Shown here one piece after another: positions 1 to 6,287 of a stretch of DNA of 7,973 nt. Position 1 is the stretch's first letter. Each line of letters opens with the position of its first letter. The notes below the pieces were generated by a model. That model was given only the letters and a program-made list of their open reading frames with translations. It was not told the DNA's origin and made no database searches. The stretch is from JAEUTH01 sp044230205 (lineage in GTDB: Bacteria > Bacteroidota > Bacteroidia > AKYH767-A > OLB10): the NCBI GenBank assembly GCA_044230205.1, contig JBGARN010000147.1, forward strand, positions 1-7,973, in the 5' to 3' direction. Made by a program: the position numbers and the translations under genes.

Positions 1-4
1 AACT

Positions 5-39
5 CCCCCCGCTGTTTCAAGCGTCCTCGCTTGGAACCC
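5..39. repeat. 35-bp direct repeat with hairpin, copy 1
   Basis: This copy is identical over 35 bases to 123-157. After six C residues it contains a 10-bp stem with one T·G wobble (arms GTTTCAAGCG and CGCTTGGAAC) around the loop TCCT. The unit is GC-rich and lies in non-coding DNA. Short dispersed hairpins of this kind resemble REP/BIME-type intergenic repeats; that class assignment is inference, because only this window is visible. Confidence 0.8.
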
Positions 40-66
40 CACACCAACGCCAAGCCAAAAACCCCA

Positions 67-119
67 GACTGTCGCAAGTCTTCACAAGCCTATACCGCTG
101 CCTGACTTGTGACGCGACA
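67..119. repeat. Imperfect dyad between the two direct repeats
   Basis: TGTCGC at 70-75 pairs with GCGACA at 114-119, and CACAAG at 83-88 pairs with CTTGTG at 106-111. This gives a 12-bp interrupted stem with an asymmetric internal loop. A competing pairing joins CAAGTC (75-80) to GACTTG (104-109), and a small local hairpin joins AGACT (66-70) to AGTCT (77-81). The element fills most of the space between the two 35-bp repeats, so repeat-hairpin-repeat may be one composite unit. No coding frame was found here. Confidence 0.5.
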
Positions 120-122
120 ACG

Positions 123-157
123 CCCCCCGCTGTTTCAAGCGTCCTCGCTTGGAACCC
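123..157. repeat. 35-bp direct repeat with hairpin, copy 2
   Basis: This is a perfect second copy of 5-39, starting 118 bases after it in the same orientation. The same stem (GTTTCAAGCG/CGCTTGGAAC, loop TCCT) is present. Identity ends abruptly on both sides: T versus G just before the C run, and C versus T just after. That marks the unit boundary as 35 bases within this window. Confidence 0.8.
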
Positions 158-164
158 TCCGCTT

Positions 165-185
165 CCGCCAGCGTCTCGCTGGTGG
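165..185. repeat. Related short hairpin (AGCG-TCT-CGCT core)
   Basis: CCGCCAGCG (165-173) pairs with CGCTGGTGG (177-185) around the loop TCT, a 9-bp stem with one G·T wobble. Its core, AGCG-TCT-CGCT, closely resembles the AGCG-TCCT-CGCT core of the 35-bp repeats, while the outer stem bases differ. It therefore looks like a diverged or related member of the same hairpin family, placed 7 bases after copy 2. Confidence 0.6.
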
Positions 186-200
186 TATTCGTGTTTTTAA

Positions 201-253
201 GTTTCAGAGTCTGACCACATCAAAAAAATTAAAAAGCAGTACGACTCTGAAAC
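201..253. repeat. Perfect 11-bp inverted repeat
   Basis: GTTTCAGAGTC (201-211) and GACTCTGAAAC (243-253) are perfect reverse complements separated by a 31-base AT-rich spacer. The right arm can alternatively fold downstream: GACTC (243-247) with GAGTC (278-282), AAC (251-253) with GTT (275-277), and ATGGTT (257-262) with AACCAT (268-273). That second fold is followed by seven T residues at 293-299. The element could be the end of the repeat cluster, a small mobile-element relic, or a transcript structure. Its function cannot be decided from sequence. Confidence 0.55.
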
Positions 254-495
254 GGTATGGTTAACCAAACCATTGTTGAGTCCCGGAGTTTATTTTTTTA
301 TTGGCCTCTGGTCTCAGCAATTAAGAAAAACTGTGAGGACTTTTTTATTAGGAGTCGTGATTTTAATCAGACGAGTGATGACCATTGTCATTGCCAGCAT
401 TAAATAAAAAATTTCACTTTGTTATTGATATAATTTAATCAATTGAATAACCCTGGTATAAAAATCAAAAAGTAAGCCTGTAAATAGTAAGTGAA
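254..495. other. Gene-free AT-rich leader before the FISUMP gene
   Basis: No credible coding frame, tRNA or other RNA gene was found on either strand between the inverted repeat and the start codon at 496. The stretch is AT-rich, contains the ATGGTT/AACCAT hairpin at 257-273 and a T run at 293-299, and holds only a weak promoter candidate near 391-421. Confidence 0.5.
391..421 (+). promoter_or_regulatory. Weak Bacteroidota-type promoter candidate
   Basis: TTG at 391-393 is followed after 20 bases by TCACTTTG at 414-421, which matches the Bacteroidota -7 consensus TAnnTTTG except at the second base. Transcription from here would leave a leader of roughly 65-70 bases before the ATG at 496. The single mismatch and the high AT content make this only a suggestion. 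Confidence 0.25.
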
Positions 496-1434
496 ATGAA
501 AAAGACAATTCAATTAGTTGGAGTTTTAATATTACTCACATGCTGGTGCAAAGCGCAAACTGTAGTAGACATTGATGGTAATGTATACGATACAGTTCAC
601 ATCGGTACCCAAGTGTGGTTGCGGCCAAATCTGAATGTAACGCATTACCGCAATGGCGATCCGATTCCCAATGTAACCGACAGTGCTACCTGGTATAGTT
701 TAACTACCGGTGCATATTGCGATTATGATAACGATTCAAACAATGCAGCCGTTTACGGAAGACTGTATAATTGGTATGCAGTAAATGATCCACGTGGCAT
801 TGCTCCTTTGGGCTGGCGTGTTTCATCTTACGAAGATTGGGATACCTTACAGATATTTCTGGGATATGATTTAGTAGCAGGCGGCAAGCTAAAGGAAATA
901 GGAACAGCGCATTGGATGTTCCCCAATACAGGTGCTTCTGATGAATATGATTTTACTGCACTACCTGGTGGCCAGCGTGCTGATTCAATTTATTCAGGAA
1001 CTTTTTCTGAAATAACACAGCAGGGTTATTGGTGGTCATCTTCCGAAATGGATACTGTTTATCCATGGGCAGTAAATATTTCATACAATTCTGAAGGATT
1101 TACAAACTGGGCTGCATCAACACGCAAATCAGGTTTTTCAGTGAGGCCTATTATTGATCTTACGGTGAACATCAATGAGAATAACAGGTATGATGAGTTT
1201 ATTATTTATCCAAATCCTGTAATTGATTATTTGGTGATCCGCTTTCCGGCAATTGCAACGAAAGAAGTTATCATCACCATTACCGACATTACAGGAAAAA
1301 TAATTTACAAAACTGCCTTCGTCAATTCTGAAAAGATAGAATTAAACACAAGTGATTTTGAGGAAGGAATCTATCTGTTTCAATTAACAACAAGTGATTT
1401 TACGGAAACAAGAAAAGTGATTGTTACTAAATAA
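496..1434 (+). CDS. Secreted FISUMP-domain protein with T9SS sorting domain
   Basis: The 312-residue product has three parts. Residues 1-20 form a signal peptide with a lysine start, a hydrophobic core, and a likely cut after Ala20 (CKA|Q). Residues about 22-221 form a FISUMP domain (Fibrobacter succinogenes major paralogous domain). Its hallmarks are the D-x-D-G-N-x-Y start, IGTQVW (36-41), YGRLYNWYAV (87-96), APLGWRV (103-109), the FTALPGG turn (153-159), YWWSSSE (178-184) and SGFSVRP (212-218). Residues about 232-312 form a T9SS type A sorting domain with YPNP (238-241), DITGK and a closing KVIVTK. By family knowledge it is exported across the outer membrane and either released or attached to the surface; the molecular role of FISUMP domains is not well defined. 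Cys16 is preceded by Leu-Leu-Thr, a poor lipobox, so a lipoprotein is less likely. The next secreted-protein gene starts 58 bases downstream, so co-transcription is plausible. Confidence 0.9.
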   Translation: MKKTIQLVGVLILLTCWCKAQTVVDIDGNVYDTVHIGTQVWLRPNLNVTHYRNGDPIPNVTDSATWYSLTTGAYCDYDNDSNNAAVYGRLYNWYAVNDPRGIAPLGWRVSSYEDWDTLQIFLGYDLVAGGKLKEIGTAHWMFPNTGASDEYDFTALPGGQRADSIYSGTFSEITQQGYWWSSSEMDTVYPWAVNISYNSEGFTNWAASTRKSGFSVRPIIDLTVNINENNRYDEFIIYPNPVIDYLVIRFPAIATKEVIITITDITGKIIYKTAFVNSEKIELNTSDFEEGIYLFQLTTSDFTETRKVIVTK

Positions 1435-1492
1435 CCACGGCATGAAAGCGAATGAACTGAAAAATCGAACAGTATAAAATAAATGTGTTACC

Positions 1493-2386
1493 ATGAAAAA
1501 TACAGAATATAAAAAAGCAACATTAACCGGTAAATGCAAGTTCATTTTAAAAGCTGGTATCATTCTTATTTTTATCATTGTCAATGCATCAGTTTCAGCA
1601 ACCTTCTCACAAGCAGTGCTGTTTGATTTCGACAATGTTCCCCAATATACGCCTCTGCCCATTAACATAACAGAAATCGGTATTACCGCTCACTTATCTG
1701 CAACAGGTCAGGGGTATTCCATTCAGGATGCCAATGTACTCGGCTTCACACCCCAGGGATTTTCAGGTCACATCATTTATCCTAACAGCGTATATCTTGC
1801 AGACCTGATCATCAGCTTCAGCCAAACACTTACTGATTTCTCAATTATGTATTCATGCCAGGAATTAGGTTGTGATGATGCCGCCACAATGCGGGTGACT
1901 GCTTATATGAGCGGCAATTTTATTGGCACCAGCACCAGAACAGCAACATTTCCCGGTACCTGGCCTGTAGATACACTAAGTTGCAACTTCCCACAAGGGT
2001 TTGACAGTGTTGTGGTTCACTATGACAGCCCGCCTCCGCTATGCCAGGACTACGGTGTTATATATATGGCTGATAATATGCGGGTAACTTCTATAAACAA
2101 TGCTGTAATAAATCCCAAAATATTGATTGAAAATTTAATTGTTTCAAACTCCGCTTCCGGTTCAACAGTTATTTCATTTTCTCTTCCTAAGTCAACAAAT
2201 CTGCGTGTTACTATTCATGATATATCAGGTAGATTAGTTAAGGATCTTTTTAATGGTTATTACAATAGTGGTGCTCATCAATTAAATTGGAATACAAACG
2301 ATAATACAGTGAAGGCTGGTTTTTATATTTTAAATGTTACAAGCGAAAATTCTTCCAAATCCTACAAAATAATATTAGAAAAATAA
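1493..2386 (+). CDS. Secreted protein, unknown beta-rich domain plus T9SS sorting domain
   Basis: The 297-residue product starts with a long signal peptide: a basic n-region of about 20 residues, a hydrophobic stretch at 21-34, and a likely cut near Ala36 or Ala41. Residues about 42-198 form a domain I cannot assign with certainty. It starts LFDFDNVP (43-50), has alternating beta-type segments, and ends with an ADN-x-RV strand at 193-198. This layout resembles jelly-roll or carbohydrate-binding-like sandwiches in secreted proteins, which is inference. Four cysteines (122, 127, 164, 184) remain after signal cleavage and could form two disulfides. Residues about 213-297 match the T9SS type A/FlgD-like sorting fold, with VTIHDISGRLVK (239-250), AGFYIL (275-280) and a terminal KIILEK. 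An in-frame stop lies shortly upstream and no other Met occurs before the mature region, supporting this start. It probably shares a transcript with the FISUMP gene. Confidence 0.85.
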   Translation: MKNTEYKKATLTGKCKFILKAGIILIFIIVNASVSATFSQAVLFDFDNVPQYTPLPINITEIGITAHLSATGQGYSIQDANVLGFTPQGFSGHIIYPNSVYLADLIISFSQTLTDFSIMYSCQELGCDDAATMRVTAYMSGNFIGTSTRTATFPGTWPVDTLSCNFPQGFDSVVVHYDSPPPLCQDYGVIYMADNMRVTSINNAVINPKILIENLIVSNSASGSTVISFSLPKSTNLRVTIHDISGRLVKDLFNGYYNSGAHQLNWNTNDNTVKAGFYILNVTSENSSKSYKIILEK

Positions 2387-2679
2387 ATTAAAAATCATAA
2401 AAAATTAATCGTTACTAAACAGGAGTAAGAAGTCAACCTAATTATTTACTGATTGGCAATAGCAACCAAACCTTAAAAACCACCTGTCAAATCGAAAATT
2501 AATTATCATTGTTAAATAAAGCTGGCAATAAGTTTAGGACACAGGTTTTGGATATCTGTTCACAATTGTTGCTGATAGATTATGCATGATGGCAGAATTA
2601 ATCTGGTAATAGAAAAAATAAATAGCGTTTAAAAATAATCAGTCATTTACAAACTATAGAAAAAAAAAATAAGAATCAG
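2387..2679. other. AT-rich intergenic region with no clear element
   Basis: These 293 bases separate the secreted-protein pair from the reductase gene. No coding frame, convincing terminator or TAnnTTTG promoter was found. Minor items are two copies of TGGCAATA (2454-2461 and 2523-2530) and the palindrome ACAATTGT (2562-2569), both compatible with chance in AT-rich DNA. Confidence 0.45.
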
Positions 2680-3252
2680 ATGGGAAGAATAATTTCATTT
2701 ATGCACATTTCTCTTGACGGCTTTGTTGGCGGACCGAATGGAGAAATGGACTGGATAACTATTAATGAGGAAATTTTTGACTTTGTCGGTAAGCGCATAA
2801 GCGAAACCGACACTGCATTATACGGAAGGGTAACTTATGACATGATGGAAAATTACTGGCCCACCGCTGCAGACAAACCTGGAGCAACCAAACACGACAT
2901 TGAACATTCAAAGTGGTATAGCAAATCTCACAAGATTGTATTATCAAAAAGTATGAAGGATGCCAGGTTGAATAACACCATTATTATTAGTGATAATCTT
3001 TCGAAGAGGATTGCGGAAATAAAAGAGCAGACAGGTAAAGATATCTTGCTTTTTGGCAGCCCCACAGCTACTCATGCGCTTATTCAAATGAACCTGATTG
3101 ACGGCTACTGGTTATTTGTTAATCCGATAATTCTTGGCAAAGGCATTCCATTGTTCACCGACATCAGGGAAAAAATTAAATTAAACCTGTTGACTACGCG
3201 ACAATTTGATTGCGGGGTAATTGAGTTGAATTATTATGTAAACGGTAAATAA
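2680..3252 (+). CDS. Dihydrofolate reductase family protein (RibD C-terminal domain)
   Basis: This 190-residue cytoplasmic protein consists of one RibD_C/DHFR-like domain, as in the stand-alone YwjB/YyaP-type proteins. Visible motifs are SLDGFV (11-16), the LYGRVTYDMM nucleotide-binding segment (47-56), KIVLSKS (85-91), LFGSPTATHALI (124-135, the Gly-Ser turn expected to contact NADPH) and NPIILGKGIPLF (148-159). RibD_C domains use NADPH to reduce a pyrimidine intermediate in riboflavin synthesis. This protein lacks the deaminase domain, so riboflavin synthesis is unlikely to be its role; its real substrate is unknown. Start Met2680 places the first beta strand at residues 3-8, as is usual. 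The gene stands alone, and a hairpin (3241-3248 with 3273-3280) overlaps its stop codon. Confidence 0.88.
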   Translation: MGRIISFMHISLDGFVGGPNGEMDWITINEEIFDFVGKRISETDTALYGRVTYDMMENYWPTAADKPGATKHDIEHSKWYSKSHKIVLSKSMKDARLNNTIIISDNLSKRIAEIKEQTGKDILLFGSPTATHALIQMNLIDGYWLFVNPIILGKGIPLFTDIREKIKLNLLTTRQFDCGVIELNYYVNGK

Positions 3253-3288
3253 CATAACATTTATAAAATGCATTGCCGTTAATTTTAG

Positions 3289-3314
3289 ATATTGATATTT
3301 TACATCATCAATAT
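3289..3314. terminator. Possible terminator hairpin between convergent genes
   Basis: ATATTGAT (3289-3296) and ATCAATAT (3307-3314) form a perfect 8-bp stem with a 10-base loop, placed between the reductase and the converging HAD phosphatase gene. The stem is AT-rich and weak, and the T run at 3325-3331 starts 10 bases after it, so intrinsic termination is uncertain. The neighbouring hairpin at 3241-3280 may contribute for plus-strand transcripts. Confidence 0.35.
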
Positions 3315-3338
3315 TCACTAACTGTTTTTTTCTATTGA

Positions 3339-3884
3339 TTACAACTCATCCAAACTTTTAATTTTAAAATCTATTACATCATCATATTGTTCGGCAGCTT
3401 CTGTTTTTGGATTAAAGTAAACTGTAAACATCCCTGCAGTTTTACCAAACTGCATATCGCGTATGGCATCGCCCACCATAATAGATTTTGAAAAATCAAT
3501 TTCCGGAAAATCGCGCTGTGCTTTTAAAGCCATGCCGGGGTTGGGTTTGCGCATGCCTTCAGGATCGTTAGTGGCTAGTTGGGTTGCAGCATAAATGGCA
3601 TCAATACGGCCACCGTTTTTTTCAATCTCTTCTTTCATTTTAATATGAATCTGCCACAAATCTTTTTCACTCATCAATCCTTTTCCCACACCCTGCTGAT
3701 TGGTTACAACTATTATTCTGCCGAATTGCTCTGAGCATTTTGCTAAAAATGTAAAAACACCATCGTTAAATTTAAACTCATCCCACGACAGCACATATGC
3801 ATTGGGCGGACTGGTGTTGATAACGCCATCCCGATCTAAAAATAAAGTCCATGTTTGATCCGGATGCAACTGATTTAAAACCAT
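3339..3884 (-). CDS. HAD-IIIA family phosphatase, GmhB/HisB-N-like
   Basis: The 181-residue protein has all four HAD motifs. FLDRDGVIN (15-23) supplies the Asp17 nucleophile and Asp19 acid/base, VVTNQQGVGKG (59-69) supplies Thr61, RKPNPGM (112-118) supplies Lys113, and VGDAIRDMQFG (137-147) supplies Asp139 and Asp143 for Mg2+. The order and spacing match the HAD-IIIA group that includes D-glycero-D-manno-heptose-1,7-bisphosphate 7-phosphatase (GmhB) and the histidinol-phosphatase half of HisB. Those enzymes normally carry a Cys/His zinc loop just before the RKPxPGM motif. Here the segment at 99-111 has no Cys or His, so the exact substrate is uncertain. The gene follows the glycosyltransferase by 78 bases on the same strand, which fits surface-sugar metabolism but does not prove it. 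Confidence 0.85.
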   Translation of the reverse strand: MVLNQLHPDQTWTLFLDRDGVINTSPPNAYVLSWDEFKFNDGVFTFLAKCSEQFGRIIVVTNQQGVGKGLMSEKDLWQIHIKMKEEIEKNGGRIDAIYAATQLATNDPEGMRKPNPGMALKAQRDFPEIDFSKSIMVGDAIRDMQFGKTAGMFTVYFNPKTEAAEQYDDVIDFKIKSLDEL

Positions 3885-3962
3885 AATTTATTTTAATGTA
3901 ATATTCAATTCAATAATTTCCTTTACCGGCCTCTTTGCTGTTAATGTGAAACAGGGGTAAGG

Positions 3963-5093
3963 TTAATCCAATCCTGCTATTTTGATAAACTGATTAACAA
4001 GTGCAGGCCATGAAAATCGTTTTTTTTCTGTTTTAATATTCTCAGTAAAAATGTTCTCTTTTTGTTTAACAAAAAACTCCTGAATGTGTTTTGCAATATC
4101 ACTTTTATCCGGTGTAGTGATGTATCCCACCACATCGTGCGGCACTATTTCCGGCAGTCCGCCTACGTTAGTAACCAGCATAGGCTTGTTAAAATGATAA
4201 CATATTTGTGTTACTCCACTTTGTGTGGCATGTTTGTAAGGCTGAACTACCAGGTCGGCAGCACAAAAATAATAGCGCACTTCATCGTCAGGTATGTAAT
4301 CGGTTTTTAAAATCACCTGGTCACTTATACCCAGTTCATTAATCAGGTCATGGTAAGGTTTAGCGTCTGTATAAAATTCACCGGCTACAATTAATTTTAT
4401 TTCAGAATTTTTAATTTGTTCATCAGCCATTGCATTAAGCAAAAGATCGAGGCCTTTATAGTCGCGTATAAATCCAAAAAAGAGCAAATAGTGGAAGCCG
4501 GTTTTCAAGCCAAGGTGTTGCAACGCTTCTTGTTTACTAACAATATCACCAAACTGATCGTAAACAGGATGTGGATTGAAAGCTCGCGGCTTTAATTTGT
4601 CAAAAGTGTTTAGATCTTCAAGTACAGCATGCGACATAGCAATAAAGCCATCTACACTCTTTACAAAATAATTAGTAAGCACGTTATCGCCCGGCCTTTT
4701 TTCGTGCGGAATAATATTATCGAGCAATGAAATAACTTTTGTTTTTTTATTCTTCCGTGCTATTCGATTAATGGTGCCTAAACAAGGACCCATAAAAGGA
4801 AGCCAGTATCGTGTAATTAATAAATCGGCATTGATTTTTTTAATTTCATTGCCAACACTTATCCAGTTAAACGGATTAATGCTGTTTACTTTTATTTTGA
4901 TATTAAGATCATCGGGTTTGGGCTGATCAGAATATTGTGTAGTGCCCGGAAAAAGGAATCCGGGATACTGTAAACTAAAGGTGTAAATTATTACTTCATG
5001 ACCCATTGCGATAAACTCGCGTGCAAGCCGCTCATTATACGCTGCAAGACCGCCTCGCAGGGGGTGTGCCGGGCCAAGAATAACTACTTTCAT
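3963..5093 (-). CDS. GT-B glycosyltransferase (family 4-like)
   Basis: The 376-residue protein has a two-Rossmann GT-B layout. The N-terminal acceptor half opens with VVILGPAHPLRGG (3-15), a glycine-rich loop followed by a helix. The C-terminal nucleotide-sugar half contains FFGFIRDYKG (205-214), the LIVAGEF strand (234-240), and KHATQSGVTQ...KPMLVTNVGGLPEIV (287-317). The second segment lies where family 4 enzymes have the E-x7-E motif, but Gln291/Gln296 occupy the region of the first glutamate; Glu315 remains. No signal peptide or true membrane span is seen, so it should act in the cytoplasm or at the inner face of the membrane, transferring an activated sugar to a glycan or lipid acceptor. 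Donor and acceptor cannot be read from sequence. It sits 67 bases after moaA and 78 before the HAD phosphatase gene, all on the minus strand. Confidence 0.88.
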   Translation of the reverse strand: MKVVILGPAHPLRGGLAAYNERLAREFIAMGHEVIIYTFSLQYPGFLFPGTTQYSDQPKPDDLNIKIKVNSINPFNWISVGNEIKKINADLLITRYWLPFMGPCLGTINRIARKNKKTKVISLLDNIIPHEKRPGDNVLTNYFVKSVDGFIAMSHAVLEDLNTFDKLKPRAFNPHPVYDQFGDIVSKQEALQHLGLKTGFHYLLFFGFIRDYKGLDLLLNAMADEQIKNSEIKLIVAGEFYTDAKPYHDLINELGISDQVILKTDYIPDDEVRYYFCAADLVVQPYKHATQSGVTQICYHFNKPMLVTNVGGLPEIVPHDVVGYITTPDKSDIAKHIQEFFVKQKENIFTENIKTEKKRFSWPALVNQFIKIAGLD

Positions 5094-5100
5094 AACAAGG

Positions 5101-5108
5101 CAAATATA
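5101..5108 (-). promoter_or_regulatory. TAnnTTTG element just upstream of the glycosyltransferase
   Basis: On the minus strand 5108-5101 reads TATATTTG, a perfect match to the Bacteroidota -7 consensus TAnnTTTG. Only seven bases separate it from the ATG at 5093, so a transcript would have almost no leader. No TTG lies at the usual 17-23-base spacing upstream. It may be a real promoter giving a leaderless message, or a chance match. Confidence 0.35.
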
Positions 5109-5160
5109 GTTTTCTGATGATTGGTTAAATGATTTATTAAAAGCAATTCAATTGAAAAAA

Positions 5161-6156
5161 TTATCCACCTATCTGAATCATGCTCCGGTTCTCCATGTGT
5201 TCCGGATCATTTTGCCCTCCCATTACCGCTTTTTTATCACCCACACATTTTTTAATGATAGGAATAATATCGTCACCATTTCTGAATGGTGTTAATAGAT
5301 CAGCTTCGCCTTTTGAAAAAAGGCAATTTTTCATTTTGCCGTCAGCTGTCAATCGCATCCTGTTACAGTCGCCACAAAATGGGGTTGACATAGTGGTGAT
5401 GAAAGCAAATGTTCCTGTAAAACCGGGTACTTTATATTTTTTAGAAGTGCTGTGCTTTTGATCGGTGAGTTTTTCAATATCAAAAGTTGATTCAATTTTT
5501 TGCAACATTTCATGATACGTAAAAAGCTTTCCCTTGCTCCATTCGTTCTTGTCAAAAGGCATAAATTCAATAAAGCGTATATGGACAGGAAGGTGTTGAG
5601 TCAGTTTTACAAATTCAGTTAACTCATCATCATTAACAGCTTTCATCACCACCATATTCACTTTTACATGAAAACCATTTTTAATAAGCAGGTGGATGTT
5701 GCCAAATACCTGGTTGAAATAGTCGCGGTGAGTGATGGCTTTAAATTTTTTCTCATCAAGTGAATCAAGACTTACATTAACTGATTTGATTCCTGATTGT
5801 TTAAAAGCATTCACATATTTATCAACAAAAACTCCGTTGGTGGTTATACAAAGCTCAACACCGGTTTCAGCAAGCCGCTCCATTATTTCTGCGGCATCAG
5901 TCCGCACCAAAGGCTCGCCACCTGTCAGGCGTATTTTTCTCACTCCCTGCTGAATGAAAAGCTTAGCTATGCCTATAATTTCATCGGCAGTCATTAGCTT
6001 ACTTTGATGAAAAAACTGCATGTCCTCTGCTGGCATACAATAATTACAGCGGAAATTACACTTGTCAATAAGTGCTATGCGCAGGTAATCATGAATCCTG
6101 TTAAAAGAATCCTTCAATCCCACTTTTGTATCAACCGTACCTGCAGTAGCTATCAT
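5161..6156 (-). CDS. moaA: GTP 3',8-cyclase MoaA (molybdenum cofactor synthesis)
   Basis: This 331-residue radical-SAM enzyme has the expected family length. The N-terminal [4Fe-4S] motif is C33-x3-C37-x2-C40 within DKCNFRCNYCMP, followed by the SAM-binding TGGEPL (78-83). The C-terminal cluster that binds GTP is C261-x2-C264 and C278, with the conserved NRMRLTADG (265-273) between. The protein ends in Gly-Gly (330-331), the tail known in MoaA to reach the active site and be required for activity. It converts GTP to 3',8-cyclo-7,8-dihydro-GTP, which MoaC then turns into cyclic pyranopterin monophosphate. All key residues are intact. A short extension of about 13 residues precedes the conserved core. 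No other molybdopterin gene lies in the window. Its 131-base divergent upstream region, shared with the VOC gene, shows no clear promoter. Confidence 0.97.
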   Translation of the reverse strand: MIATAGTVDTKVGLKDSFNRIHDYLRIALIDKCNFRCNYCMPAEDMQFFHQSKLMTADEIIGIAKLFIQQGVRKIRLTGGEPLVRTDAAEIMERLAETGVELCITTNGVFVDKYVNAFKQSGIKSVNVSLDSLDEKKFKAITHRDYFNQVFGNIHLLIKNGFHVKVNMVVMKAVNDDELTEFVKLTQHLPVHIRFIEFMPFDKNEWSKGKLFTYHEMLQKIESTFDIEKLTDQKHSTSKKYKVPGFTGTFAFITTMSTPFCGDCNRMRLTADGKMKNCLFSKGEADLLTPFRNGDDIIPIIKKCVGDKKAVMGGQNDPEHMENRSMIQIGG

Positions 6157-6287
6157 AATTGACTTTTCAAACCGGGTGTGAAGTTAACATAGATTTTACT
6201 TTTCGCTTAACACAATATTGAAAAAGAATGTATAATCTTATGCCACCAAACAATTGTAAACTATTTATTAACTAAAAACTTAGTATC

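Noticed and set aside
5..157. Two identical 35-bp repeats as a CRISPR array
   Set aside because: Only two copies with an 83-base gap that itself contains a dyad, no regular spacers, and no cas genes in the window.
496..558. Lipoprotein signal at Cys16 or Cys18 of the FISUMP protein
   Set aside because: The residue before Cys16 is Thr and before Cys18 is Trp, neither fitting a lipobox; a standard signal peptidase I site after Ala20 is better.
1384..1668. Minus-strand open frame of 94 codons
   Set aside because: It overlaps the end of the FISUMP gene and the start of the next secreted-protein gene, both well supported, and its translation shows no recognisable domain.
2454..2530. Repeated TGGCAATA in the intergenic region
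   Set aside because: Two 8-base matches 69 bases apart are too weak to distinguish from chance.
3920..3962. Hairpin CCTTTACC/GGTAAGG between the glycosyltransferase and HAD genes
   Set aside because: Seven pairs with a bulge, a 28-base loop and no T run; not convincing as a terminator or regulator.
4062..4310. Plus-strand open frame inside the glycosyltransferase gene
   Set aside because: It is antisense to a conserved gene, with no domain and no promoter or ribosome binding site.
5180..5461. Plus-strand open frame opposite moaA (likewise those at 5732-5953 and 5797-5997)
   Set aside because: These are antisense shadows of a highly conserved moaA gene with no domain of their own.
6231..6236. 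TATAAT as a sigma-70-like -10 box for the VOC gene
   Set aside because: No -35 partner at suitable spacing, and Bacteroidota promoters use TAnnTTTG; chance match in AT-rich DNA.
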